Shown here in pieces: positions 1 to 9,669 of a stretch of 64,000 nucleotides of DNA. The DNA lies in contig CAXIPT010000001.1 of NCBI GenBank assembly GCA_964030475.1, forward strand, positions 13,312,800 to 13,376,799. The letters run 5' to 3'. A model generated the notes under the pieces. That model was not told the origin of the DNA and did no database searches. It saw only the letters and a program-made list of their open reading frames with translations. Within the stretch, counting starts at the first letter, position 1. Each line of letters begins with the position of its first letter. The position numbers were made by a program, and so were the translations under genes. This stretch comes from Tethya wilhelma. Its lineage: Eukaryota; Porifera; Demospongiae; Tethyida; Tethyidae.

Positions 1-944
1 GTTGCATAATTGTACTAGTTCTTTCTTGTTTGCTGAGGGTGGATGTGGTCATCACTTGATGAGCTAGAGAGGTAGATGTTACTTCTTGCTGTGTAGTTGT
101 AGTTGTTTCTGGTGGCATTGTGGGAACAGGACATGCCGATGATACTGTAACGAAAACATTGTTACAATTAAGTTTTGCATACTCATTTAAAATCATGATG
201 ACAATTTTGCATGCATATAATTACCTATGGATACAGATATAAAGGGTGCAATATTTGTACTGTCAGCCAACACTCTGTTCGTTCCAATTGGATATTGACA
301 TGTAGCACTTGGATCGACAACTTCATTCTCACCCACCATAGTGAACCACATTTCTTCATGAGTGTGCTGTTCGTCCAGTGATACACCTCTGTCATCAGGT
401 CTTTCGTTATTACTCTCCACATAGACTCCAATAACGTCATCTGGCCTTACAGAGATCCTGCTGTTTCTTGCTATCATTGTGGAGTCAATTTCAATCACAC
501 TATCTACAGGAGTTAGTCCAGCAAAGCGATTCTCTCCAACCAAACTGTAGCATCCAGTGATTTCAGAATTAGAGGCTGGTCTCCATACTTGAAAGGCAAC
601 GGTATATCCCATCACCTCCATTCCCCCTCCTGGTTGGACATCAAAGCCCCAGCCTCTAACTTCACCACAGCAGGTGAATTGATAGGTAGGTATGATAGCT
701 TGATGTCTGTGGTGCAATCTTGGTACATCTCTGCCATTGTCGGTCAGTGTGGTTACTGACTGTCCATCAGCAGCTTGCAAGCAACCATCTATAATCGTAA
801 TATACGTAGTATACATAAATATCTGCTGGTTATATCCTGATTGTGTATTCCAATAATAATACCAATGGCAAACTTACCAATTATTTCTGCAAAAAGAACT
901 AATGTACACCATGCTATAAGCTGAAATTGATGTTTTGCCTTCAT
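1..944 (-). CDS. Secreted or membrane ectodomain protein, 5' part (three exons, runs off the window)
   Basis: Exon 1 (944-878) encodes a signal peptide, starting MKAKHQFQLIAWCTLVLF. It ends in phase 1 at a gtaagt donor. Exon 2 (788-225) carries one globular domain with a CCGEVRGWG core, paired cysteines and a QVWRP strand, followed by GCYSLVGENRF. Exon 3 (144 to the window edge) is a Thr/Ser-rich stalk of mucin type. All junctions join in phase. From general knowledge, sponge genomes contain many proteins in which a domain of this kind precedes Ig or FN3 domains and a membrane helix; that this gene continues so is inference, since the rest lies outside the window. It is head-to-head with the large unrecognised gene, with about 440 bp between the first coding exons. 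A broken copy lies at 8,735-9,260. Function unknown, probably cell-surface recognition. Confidence 0.7.
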
Positions 945-1384
945 GACTTTCAAGTAATCAATATTGAAGCCAAGTTTTCAGATTCATGTGATTGATCTGT
1001 TGCAATATCAGCGTTTGAACAAAATATATTCTCACTCATTCACCTACTTTGGGATAAACTACATACGTATACCTGATTTACTGCACGCGATTATTATGAT
1101 GCGCAATATAGGATCACGTGACTTTGGTTTATGCGCGCTATATAATTATACGCGAAACGTTATCGAGAGAGACCTGGGCAGTATCACGGTGTGCCATGGT
1201 AGTAGTACTCGGCCTAAGGTACTCAATAAATTGGGTGCTCAAAATCTACATCATGGGCCAGCTAGCTATAGCCTGATACTCTCTGATTCAGTCCTAGGCC
1301 TAGGGAAACATACGCGCACGCGGTTTTATTTCCATGGTTACAGTCCAATGCGCATGCGTAGATAAAGACGCTAGTACCAAAGCG
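945..1384. promoter_or_regulatory. Head-to-head intergenic region (copy A)
   Basis: This stretch separates the minus-strand ectodomain gene from the plus-strand large gene. It contains TGCGCATGCGTA at 1349-1360, close to the NRF-1 palindrome, and a CCATGGTTAC stretch just upstream. Both are preserved in the second unit at 9,615-9,645, which supports a promoter role. No experimentally known site is claimed. A 133-aa open frame here looks fortuitous. Confidence 0.45.
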
Positions 1385-4300
1385 ATGGTTCATTTTCCAA
1401 GACATTCTCCTACAGAGAAGTTGGTGAAAAGTTGTCAGTTGCTACTGTATCTTATTGACAGTGTCTAAAGACAATTTCAGGTGAATATTTCTACCGAGCC
1501 GATATTGATCTACTGCCGTGATCGAGCTTTGGAACGAACTTCTACAATCAAACTAAAACAAAGTTTGCTGTAACTGTAAGTGTATTGTTTCAGTATTATA
1601 ATAATTTATTATTATCTGAATTTTGTACAATGCATTTTATTAGATTCGGTTTTGTTATATTCAGGTAGACTCTGCTTGATATTAAAACGTGTCTCAAAAT
1701 TGAGCTACGCCCACAACACATTTTCGCTAACGTGTTTACATTTCACTACAAAGGTAGGTAGTTAAATACCGTGCATTAGTCATATATTTTATCATTCTAA
1801 TTTGAATTTACAGCTAATATTTATCAGTATGGAGTCAAGCCAACAAAAATCAGTTAACTATGCTGAGAGGCTAAGAAGATGCCTTCAGTCTGTAAAGACT
1901 GAGCTCGATAAAATCTCTCCTGAAGATGTCCAATCCAATCTTGATCACCTGAAGAGCACACTGGAAAATGCTCTAAAGCTTGCTACAAGCTTGGTCCAGA
2001 AAAGCATGAAGCTGGAGTCATCCCTGTTGCTCAAGAGTGCTATTCAGAGAATGTGTACCATGGCAACAAAGTTGCACAAGAGGGACAGAGCTGCCTATCA
2101 CCCTCTAAACAAAGCAAGACGCCTCTTGACTTTAGGACGACGCTTGGCATCTCTTCTCTATGGAGAGCTGGAGACATTGACCACTTCCTCTGAAGAAGAC
2201 AGCACTGATGATGAATCCAATGAGGAAGAGAAAATAGATGAAGACTCCACCCACTTGTCTCTACCTTCAACCTCTGCAGTGCAATTAGGATCCTCCTTCA
2301 CTCATTCTGGTCTCCTAACGACTCAATCCATTACTCCAATCTCCACACTTGAGTCCCCCAGTAATCACTTGTCCACTGCTGGGGCATCTCTACCCTGTCT
2401 TCATCCATCCACTCAAAATCGAGAAAATGACAATCAAGGACTTGGAAGGGACTGTGGCAGTGAGATGGAGACCAACAAAACTACAGGTGGTCATTGGAAA
2501 CCATCCCTCAAGTGCAAGTTCTTTTTGAAACCTGCCACTCTGGTTTTCAAGGGTTTGACAGTGGAGAATGTCCTCAATCTTGGCAAACGACTCTTTGCTG
2601 AATCAAAATCAGCTACCAAGACAGCAGACAAAGAGGTTACACAGGTTCAAGGAAATCCTCAAATCTACGAGACCACTTGCAAAGATCTTCAAAGTGCTCT
2701 TGATTTGGTCACTGATGGAAATCAACAGAGTCGCATGGAGGACAGTCACTCATCCTCAGACCAGTCATCTAATACCAGTGAAAGCTTCAGTCCTGAGAGT
2801 ACCTGTCCGACACAGGAATCCACAGCCACTGGGACCTCATCCACTGGTCAGTTCTCAACTTCTCTTTCCTGGGAGTCATCCAGAAGGAATCACCTGACAA
2901 CAGACAACGAGGTTGACACTAACACAAGTCCCTCCAATCACTGGAAGCCTTCGCTAAACACCAAGTTCTTTTTGAAGCCAGCCCGGCTTGCCTTCAAGGG
3001 AATGACTGTGCAACTAGCTCTGAATTTAGGCAGAGCATTAGCCAAGGATCACCAGTCAAACACTTCGAGTAAAACTGTCAAAGAAGACATCAAATCAAAG
3101 CCAAGTCCACTCGACTATGAGACAATCTCAAGGGATCTACAAAATGCCCTACCAGAGGTGGTCGCTCATTCTTCCTCAAATGAATCACCCAGTGCCACAA
3201 GTGATTCATCACACTGGAAACCATCACTCAATGTGCCATTCTTCCTCAAACCAGCTACCTTCAACTTCAAGGGGTTGACAGCTGAGAATGTGGAGAACTT
3301 GGCTAAAGTGTTGGCAGCCGAAAAGCAAGAAACTCACTGTGAAGATGGTGATGAGACAAGTAAAGTAGACGCTGACAACTGTCACTCTACCAACTACGAC
3401 ACCACTTGTAAAGATTTGAGCAATGCACTTCCATTGACTGAAGAAACAGCAGCTCCACCAAACATCAGTGAAGAAAAGAAGCTGGAACTGACTCAATTGG
3501 CAGCCAAAGTCAAACATTGTGTTTCTAGAGTGCAATGTGAAGTCAACAAGCTCTCTCTTAAAGATGTGCGACCCAATTTGGATCGCTTCAAGACATCTCT
3601 AAACAACACTGCATCTTTCCTATCAACCATTCTACGCAATCACATGAAAGCAGAATTCACTGAAACCCTCAAGGAGGACCTGGAACAACTCTCTAGCAAT
3701 GCTAAGAAGTTCAGTGTTCCCAACTCCAAACAAGACCATTCTGCTGCTCGTGGATTGCGACGGACAAGACACATGTTACACACAGCAGTACACAAGGCTA
3801 CTCTCCTGCACACAAAGGTTGAAGAACTGCTACCAACTAAACATGTTTGTCCGGAATCTCCTGAGGAAGACGAGCCTGATGATGTAACCAGTCTGGTTGT
3901 TAAAGTGGCATTCAAGGACTTCATTGCCAAGTCATCACAAGGAAAGAGCAAAGAGAGCACACCATCACCAACAGAGGAGAGCAATGAGCACTGGAGGCCG
4001 TCAATGAACAAACCATTCTTCCTCAAGAAGCCTACTCTTGTGTTTAAGAAACTCACTCAAGAAAACATCCAGAACCTGGCCAACATCCTCAACTCAACAG
4101 AGCAAGAGAGTTACAAAGAGACGGACAAGACTTTGTCAGCAAACCAAGTCTGTTCACATGTGAAGAACGATAGTCAGGGCCAATCTACATCTCATGGTGA
4201 GATTGAAGAGTACAAAGGACAAGGTAGCTCAAAGGAACATGGTGTTTCCAGGAAGAGAAAACTCAGCACAATCAGTGAAACAGATTCTGTACTGGATGAT

Positions 4301-5010
4301 GTCATTGATTTTGGAGTTGTCAAGAGGCGACATGTTTCGTCAGATGTGAAGTTCCCTCTCAGTACCTCAGACACTCCTAACTCAAGTAAGAAGGCTTGCA
4401 GTTTCAAACCTAAGAGTAAGTCATCTCGGCTACTCCACATGAAGCGTTCTCCATCAAAACGAGCTCATGAGATTGTTGCACAAATGACAGCAATGGAACT
4501 AGCTAAATTAGACATCAGTGGTACTCAGTCTAACAACTCAAAGTGTGTTTTTAACAAAGGAGCATTGAGTGATCACACTGGTTCTCCCTGTGATGAGATC
4601 GCCAGCACTCATTCTACAGAAGAAACAGAGAAGACAAGGTTGAAAGGAGTGAGCAAATCATCCACTGGCCGAGTCATTTTGAAAGCCACTAGGAGATTGT
4701 CTCCTAGTGCTTCTCCTCAAGAAGCCTACAACAAACCGGACTTTATCATAGAAACAGGTCTTCTCATCGGTGCTGAAGTGTGTGTTGTGCCAACTGAAAT
4801 GGACAATGAAGATCCAGACACAGAGGCTCATGGCTCAGAGGACAATGATGTACCCAGAGTTACACTTGGAAAGGTGATCATTAAATTATTGCTTTAGTTT
4901 AATAACTAATCTACAATGTATGATTTGATAACTATTGTTGTTTTTCTATGCAGAGATCACCTGCTGATTGTGAACTACCCTCACCATTAAAGTTAACCAA
5001 ACTGTTTTGA
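1385..5010 (+). CDS. Unrecognised protein with four WKPS repeats and duplicated helical domain, copy A
   Basis: Exon 2 starts at 1814; the first ATG usable in this copy is at 1829. It runs to 4873 (GGAAAG|gtgatc) and joins in phase to a last exon at 4954-5010, giving about 1,033 aa. Residues 5-120 and about 550-680 are homologous helical domains (shared pattern C..V..E..K.S..DV..NLD..K). Four copies of HW[KR]PS[LM]...FFLK..T..F..LT start at residues 222, 371, 462 and 721. The first three are followed 40-60 residues later by Y[ED]T..[KR]DL..AL. The rest is Ser/Thr-rich and low complexity, with basic, possibly nuclear-localising stretches near residue 820 (KRRH) and RSPSKR. The C-terminal ILKATRRLSPSASPQEAYNK block is conserved in copy B. 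A 5' exon at 1385-1480, coding in copy B, has an in-frame TAA at 1466 here. I recognise no family; a nuclear or cytoskeletal scaffold is only a guess. Confidence 0.85.
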
Positions 5011-5045
5011 TTGTGCATAGCACAAGAAAACTGTACAATAATAAC

Positions 5046-5051
5046 AATAAA
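5046..5051 (+). promoter_or_regulatory. Polyadenylation signal, large gene copy A
   Basis: AATAAA lies 36 bp after the stop codon at 5010. The equivalent signal occurs in copy B at 13355-13360. Confidence 0.55.
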
Positions 5052-5198
5052 CATACAACAATAATTTTATGTGTTGCTGCTACAGTATGACTATTGTGTT
5101 CTCTATGTGATTGTTGTGTTTTAAATAATTTTTGGCTTGGATTGTAAAATGATTTTAATTTTTTTGTAAGATAATATCAGAAGAATTCAATACCACAT

Positions 5199-6266
5199 TA
5201 GTCAAGTGCATGAATCTCTAACAATATTATGCATATTGGCCATGCAGTCTATAATGCAATACACATCCATGGGCTTAAAATTTTGGTAAATAGTAAACCG
5301 ATTCAATTCTTTCGCAAGATGCAAGGATTCAAGGGAGAAAGGAGTGTGGCGGTGGTTGTGTGCCAATGATGATGTTCCTGTATAGGTGGTCTCCTCATGG
5401 GAGCCAAGGCAACTGAACTGAAGAGGTTCTTCTGAAGTGATGGCTTGTTGCAATGCATGCCTCAAAAATGTAAGAACGGATCTGATTTGGCTTATCAACC
5501 TGTGTAATTAATAAGAGAATATTTTTAAACAATCAAACGAGGCATAATTATTATTACCTTTACCTGCATAAAATGGCTACATTACAATACAGTAATTTAT
5601 ATCAGAGTTTTTTTTAGTTGCCTTAGATTTTGTTTGTTGACTATTAGGCAGTAAATGAGTATCACAAAGAATGTACTTTAGAAGAAACTAAGTTGCTCTG
5701 TACAGTGAAAGTTAGCAATATTTTTCATTTGTTAGGAAGGAAGGGGAAAAAAAATAGCACTGTTGTGACTTCAATCTCCCTAGCGCTCTCTCCAGAGTGT
5801 GGTAGAAACTTTCTGTGAGTTTTGTTGGCTCATACAGGGATACCTCTAAGCATGTTTGATTGCTTTTCTAGCCTTTCTCTGAGAATTTATAAGCATGAAC
5901 ATTTTCAAAATTTGTATTGTGTCAATAGGACAGCTGGCCCATTACGTATACGTACTATGTATGATATACTGCTCAACTATGCATAAAGGTAAGATTAAAG
6001 CAATAGCAACAAAAAAAGAGAGTTATTTGTCTTTGCCCGGAATCGAACCGGGGACCTTGTGCGTGTGAGGCACACGTGATAACCGCTATACACTACAAAG
6101 ACAACCTGCTTAAAAGTTCACAATGGCCATACCTGATCCATTTCTTTGTCAAGTTGTACTTATCAAAGGCAGCAACTTGAGCTGCAACATTGTTGGCCTC
6201 AGCTGTAGCTTGCAACATGGACATTGGCCCTGGCAACTCCTCACTCTGGTAGATGTCCATATACAC
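5199..6266 (-). CDS. Unrecognised gene, two supported exons (partial)
   Basis: Exon a (6266-6133) follows a tgctgtag acceptor and reads [14 protein letters not shown] onward, ending WI(R) at a gtatgg donor in phase 2. Exon b (5499 to about 5200) follows a ttacacag acceptor and continues in phase as [18 protein letters not shown], running to a stop near 5202. Phase and length support a true gene on the minus strand. A further coding-like stretch at 6,455-6,525 (reads SWNTPHWKDTVG) has a good donor but does not join in phase with exon a, so I leave it out. Copy B keeps only exon a, with a 5-nt deletion, and lacks exon b. The tRNA-Val gene lies in the intron on the same strand. I do not recognise the product. 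Confidence 0.45.
5562..5985. repeat. Dispersed repeat, copy 1 of 3
   Basis: It begins CTTTACCTGCATAAAATGGC and continues through segments such as TGCCTTAGATTTTGTTTG and AGCGCTCTCTCCAGAGTG. Related sequence occurs at 13,568-14,035 and, outside the segmental duplication, at 47,429-47,886. The shared left boundary (CCTTTACCT.CATAAAATGGCT) between copies 1 and 3 suggests a mobile element; no terminal repeats or coding capacity were found. Confidence 0.55.
6029..6102 (-). tRNA. tRNA-Val(CAC), copy A
   Basis: The minus strand folds as a tRNA: 7-bp acceptor stem GTCTTTG/CAAAGAC, anticodon loop with CAC, and T arm CCCGGTTCGATTCCGGG. It is 74 nt long, 2 nt longer than copy B, because of a TA insertion in the D-loop (GTGTATAGCGG versus GTGTAGTGG). 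A long D-loop may still function, but this copy could be impaired. Confidence 0.85.
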
Positions 6267-6389
6267 CTACAGCAAAGATGAAATAAACATCAACACGAGT
6301 ACAATAGAAAGGCAACAGTTTTTAGTTTTTTTTTCAATCTACAGTCTTTGACAAATTCATTCTGTGTATAGGAGGGGTCGTCAAAGGAA

Positions 6390-6390
6390 A

Positions 6391-6429
<39 letters not shown>

Positions 6430-6437
6430 AAACAACA
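6390..6437. repeat. (CAA)n microsatellite
   Basis: About 15 units of CAA with minor interruptions. The valine-rich frame on the other strand is a by-product. Copy B lacks the tract. Confidence 0.9.
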
Positions 6438-6519
6438 ACTAATGGTGCATTTACTTTGAGGCTCCAACAGTGTCTTTCCAGTGAGGGGTGTTCCATGACA
6501 TGTCTACTCTAATGCCCAT

Positions 6520-6612
6520 GAGTTCTAATGGCTCAATGGTAAGAGCATTCAACTGGCATCCGACAAGACCAAGGGTTTGAATCATGGGCCCAGGTGGACC
6601 TCAAGATTTTTT
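6520..6612 (+). repeat. tRNA-derived SINE head, copy in unit A
   Basis: TGGCTCAATGG fits a polymerase III A box, and GGGTTTGAATC 40 nt later fits a B box. The sequence does not close into a full tRNA and ends in CTCAAGATTTTTT. Copies occur at 14,545-14,640 (by segmental duplication) and a diverged one at 51,293-51,376. Confidence 0.5.
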
Positions 6613-6970
6613 CCTTTAATTTCTCATATGCAAGTGACAATGATGAGTCGACTGCAATGGCTTACATTCCAGCTGCATGATACAATGATCAGTCTGCCTC
6701 ATCTTTAGTTGAATCCCCTGCATGGAGGACATCTCAATGAATACATTTCAAACCAACTATATACTTAGGTGACATGCAAGCACGGAATGGAGCAAGCATG
6801 AGCAATTAAGTGTCAAAAGCTGATACAGACAGACTAATATTGTATGCTAACTCTCTTGCTCCCCATGGTCTCAGTGCTGGTCTGTAGCATGCAATGGAGA
6901 TGTTGAAGGGACAGTAGCTCTACAAGTGTATTCACCAGAATCAGCGGATATGGATGAACTATAGGTGGTT
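6613..6970. other. Non-coding stretch
   Basis: Right of the duplicated unit A. I see no gene, repeat structure or regulatory site that I can support. It may be the 5' part of the retroelement that follows. Confidence 0.4.
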
Positions 6971-8695
6971 GTGCTGGTATCAGTACAGGCATATAAAGAC
7001 CTCATCAACAATAAACTGGACCAACTATATGACAATGAATTCCTGAAAAAAGAATGGTATGAATACTGTAAACCTCCAAACGAAGCAAGAACATCCAGAC
7101 TATATTTCCTTTAAAAAATCCACAAAAATCCAATGTCAATTAGACTGATTGTTTCAAGCTGCAACAGCATTACAGAAATCATTTCAAAATTCTGGACACA
7201 TGGCTACAACCCTTTGTACCATCACACATTAAGGACAGTAGTAAATTCATATCAACCTCATCGAAAGAACCAAAATTCCCACAAACAGTATCCTAGTTAT
7301 CAATTGACGTAGCATCATTATATACAAACATCCCTCACATACATGGCTTAGAAAAAATAATCACGCACGTTCCTAGCTGAACACCCCAACGCACACAAAT
7401 ATCCAGAACAACCACATGCACTAGTAATCAAAGAGCTAATGAAAATGGTATATTAGAAAACAAAATCTTCACATTTGACGGTCAATTCTATAAACAACTT
7501 CAAGGAACAGCAATGGGGGAAAAAAAATGGCCGCAAGTTACGCAAACATCTTCAAGGGAGTAATAGAAGAAATAATGATTAGTCTAGCCAAAGAAAACAT
7601 CAAGCTGTAGAAACACTTCATAGATATTTTCCTAATATGGGTAGGATATTGTGAGAAGCTGAAGGAATGGGGCCCAACAATAAAATTTACATTTGAAGCA
7701 GATGAAAACAAACTAATATTCCTATAGACCTAGAGCTATACAAAGGTGAAAGGTTCAATTCAACAAACATACTTGACGTAAAAACACACATCAAAAAAAA
7801 ACAACAACAAAAAAACAATAAACAATTGTATGTACATGCTGAATCATACTACCCAATTGGAACTAATAAAGCCATAATGATTGACGGGACCACGAGACAC
7901 CTAAGAACCAATTCAAACAAGGACAACTTCATGCAAAAGATATTAGTAGTGAAACTTGACGAGAGAGGTTACAACCCAACCACCCAAACAAAAGAAAGCA
8001 TCAACAAAACTAAACACTACAATAGACACCTCACTCTAAATAGGAAGAATGAGCTCAAAATACTTAAACAAACATTCCTGGTCACAACCTACAATGACAA
8101 TACTAAAGAATCAAAATATAATCAGAAAACATAGGAAACTAATCAAATACGACCAAACCCTCGAACAAATCTTCCCCAAACCACCTCTAGTAGTAATTAG
8201 AGGAAACAAATCACTAAGAAACATCCTAGTCAGAGCTAAACTAGTCCACTGTCAAAAGATCCAGAAGCAGTAGTAAATCAGAGACAACACTACTAATCCA
8301 ACCATCATTGATGACAAATATCCCTTAACCTGTTGCAAGAAAAAAAAACAACAATTTCAAATTTTCAACAACCCCATTAAACAGATGCAAAAAGAACTGC
8401 TTTACCTGGAAACCCTAATCACTAACACTTTTGCAACTATATAGCACTCATAACAAAACCACAAAGATTGCAAAGCACAGTATGTTGAAATGTCAACTAG
8501 ACCAATTAATTATCGATTATATTTGAACATCTACAATCAAACAGCTCATGCATAAGTAAACACCTACTATTTAGGAATGGCACCTCCTCACATGGCTAAA
8601 CAGAGAGAATATTACTGGATATGCAAATTAGGAACATTAACCAAACTATCCAATAAGGCCTAAATAAAACAATATACATTATAACAACAATTAAA
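6971..8695 (+). mobile_element. Degraded Penelope-like retroelement
   Basis: Translations with stops and frameshifts give hallmarks of Penelope-like reverse transcriptase: KPPNEARTSRLYF followed by KIHKNPM, IRLIVSSCNSITEIISKF, SIDVASLYTNIPH-like text near 7,300-7,340, and towards the end IFPKPPLVVIRGNKSLRNIL then VRAKL at 8,158-8,245. A 3' stretch (8,466-8,680) reads C.AQYVEMSTRP and REYYWICKLGTL, resembling the GIY-YIG endonuclease region of these elements. At least ten in-frame stops show it is dead. It lies exactly between the two segmental units. Confidence 0.75.
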
Positions 8696-8734
8696 ACAAA
8701 ATTCACCTGATCAGCAGAAGCTTAAAAGCACAGG

Positions 8735-9255
8735 CACATGCAGTTCTCATCCATCCTGACTTTTATCACTCCAATAACAACGTCATCTGGCCTTACAGAG
8801 ATCCTGCTGTTTCTTGCTGTCATTGTGGAGTCAATTTCAATCATCCAGCAAAGCGATTCTCTCCAACCAAACTGTATTGTCTCCTGAGGCTGGTCTCCAT
8901 ACTTGAAAGGCAATGGTATAATTATCCCATCACCTCCACTGATTCCCCCTCCTGGTTGGACGGCATCAAAGCCCGGCCTAGCCTCTAACTTCACCACAGC
9001 AGGTGAATTGATAGGTAGGTATAATAGCTTGATGTCTGTGATGCAATCTTGGCACGGTACATCTCTGCCATTGTAGGTCAGTGTGGTTACTGACTGCAGC
9101 AGCTTGCAAGCAACCATTTATGCAAAAAGAACTAATGTGGCAGGTTTCAAAAAGAACTGCAGCAGCTTGCAAGCAACCATTTATGCAAAAAGAACTAATG
9201 TACACAATGCTGCTACACTGAGTCTGAAGCTGAAAGCCCGTGCTGTTTTGCCTTC
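8735..9255 (-). pseudogene. Ectodomain gene relic in unit B
   Basis: It is homologous to 425-930 of the window: same order of signal exon, CCGE-RG core, QPGGG and IEIDSTM..RNSRISVRPDDV. Frameshifts break the frame (8,850-8,900 and 9,060-9,080). The intron seen in copy A is almost wholly lost here. A stretch of about 48 bp (GCAGCAGCTTGCAAGCAACC and onward to AAAGAACTAATG) is present twice, at 9,095-9,137 and 9,158-9,200. Sequence equivalent to 1-424 is absent, so unit B begins near 8,765. Confidence 0.75.
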
Positions 9256-9669
9256 ATGGCTTTCAAATAATCAAAGATGAAGCCAAGTCTTCAGATTCAT
9301 GTGATTGATCTGCTGCAATACTAGTATACTCTCACGAATTCACCTTAGGTCGTACATACCAGATTTTAGAATAATCTCAGTTACAGCACGCGCGCGATTA
9401 TGATGAGCGATGTAGGATCACGTGACTTTTGCATGCGCGCTATAAATACGTGAAAGGTTATCCAAAGAGACCTGGGCTGTGTGCCTGGTAGTAGTACTTG
9501 GCCTAAGGTACTACGGATGCTCAAAAATCTACATCAAAGGTCAGCAGCCTACCATGGTACCACTTTCTGACTCAGTCCTAGGCCTAGGGAAAATATACGC
9601 GTGCGCGGTTTTATTTCCATGGTTACAGTCTAATGCGCATGCGTAGATAAAGACGCCAGTACCTAAGCG
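9256..9669. promoter_or_regulatory. Head-to-head intergenic region (copy B)
   Basis: Homologous to 945-1384. It keeps TGCGCATGCGTA at 9634-9645 and the CCATGGTTAC stretch, but has many small deletions elsewhere, so these elements stand out as retained. Confidence 0.4.

Noticed and set aside
3640..4056. 138-codon minus-strand frame in the large gene (also 11,928-12,344)
   Set aside because: Conserved only because the coding strand is conserved; no promoter or domain.
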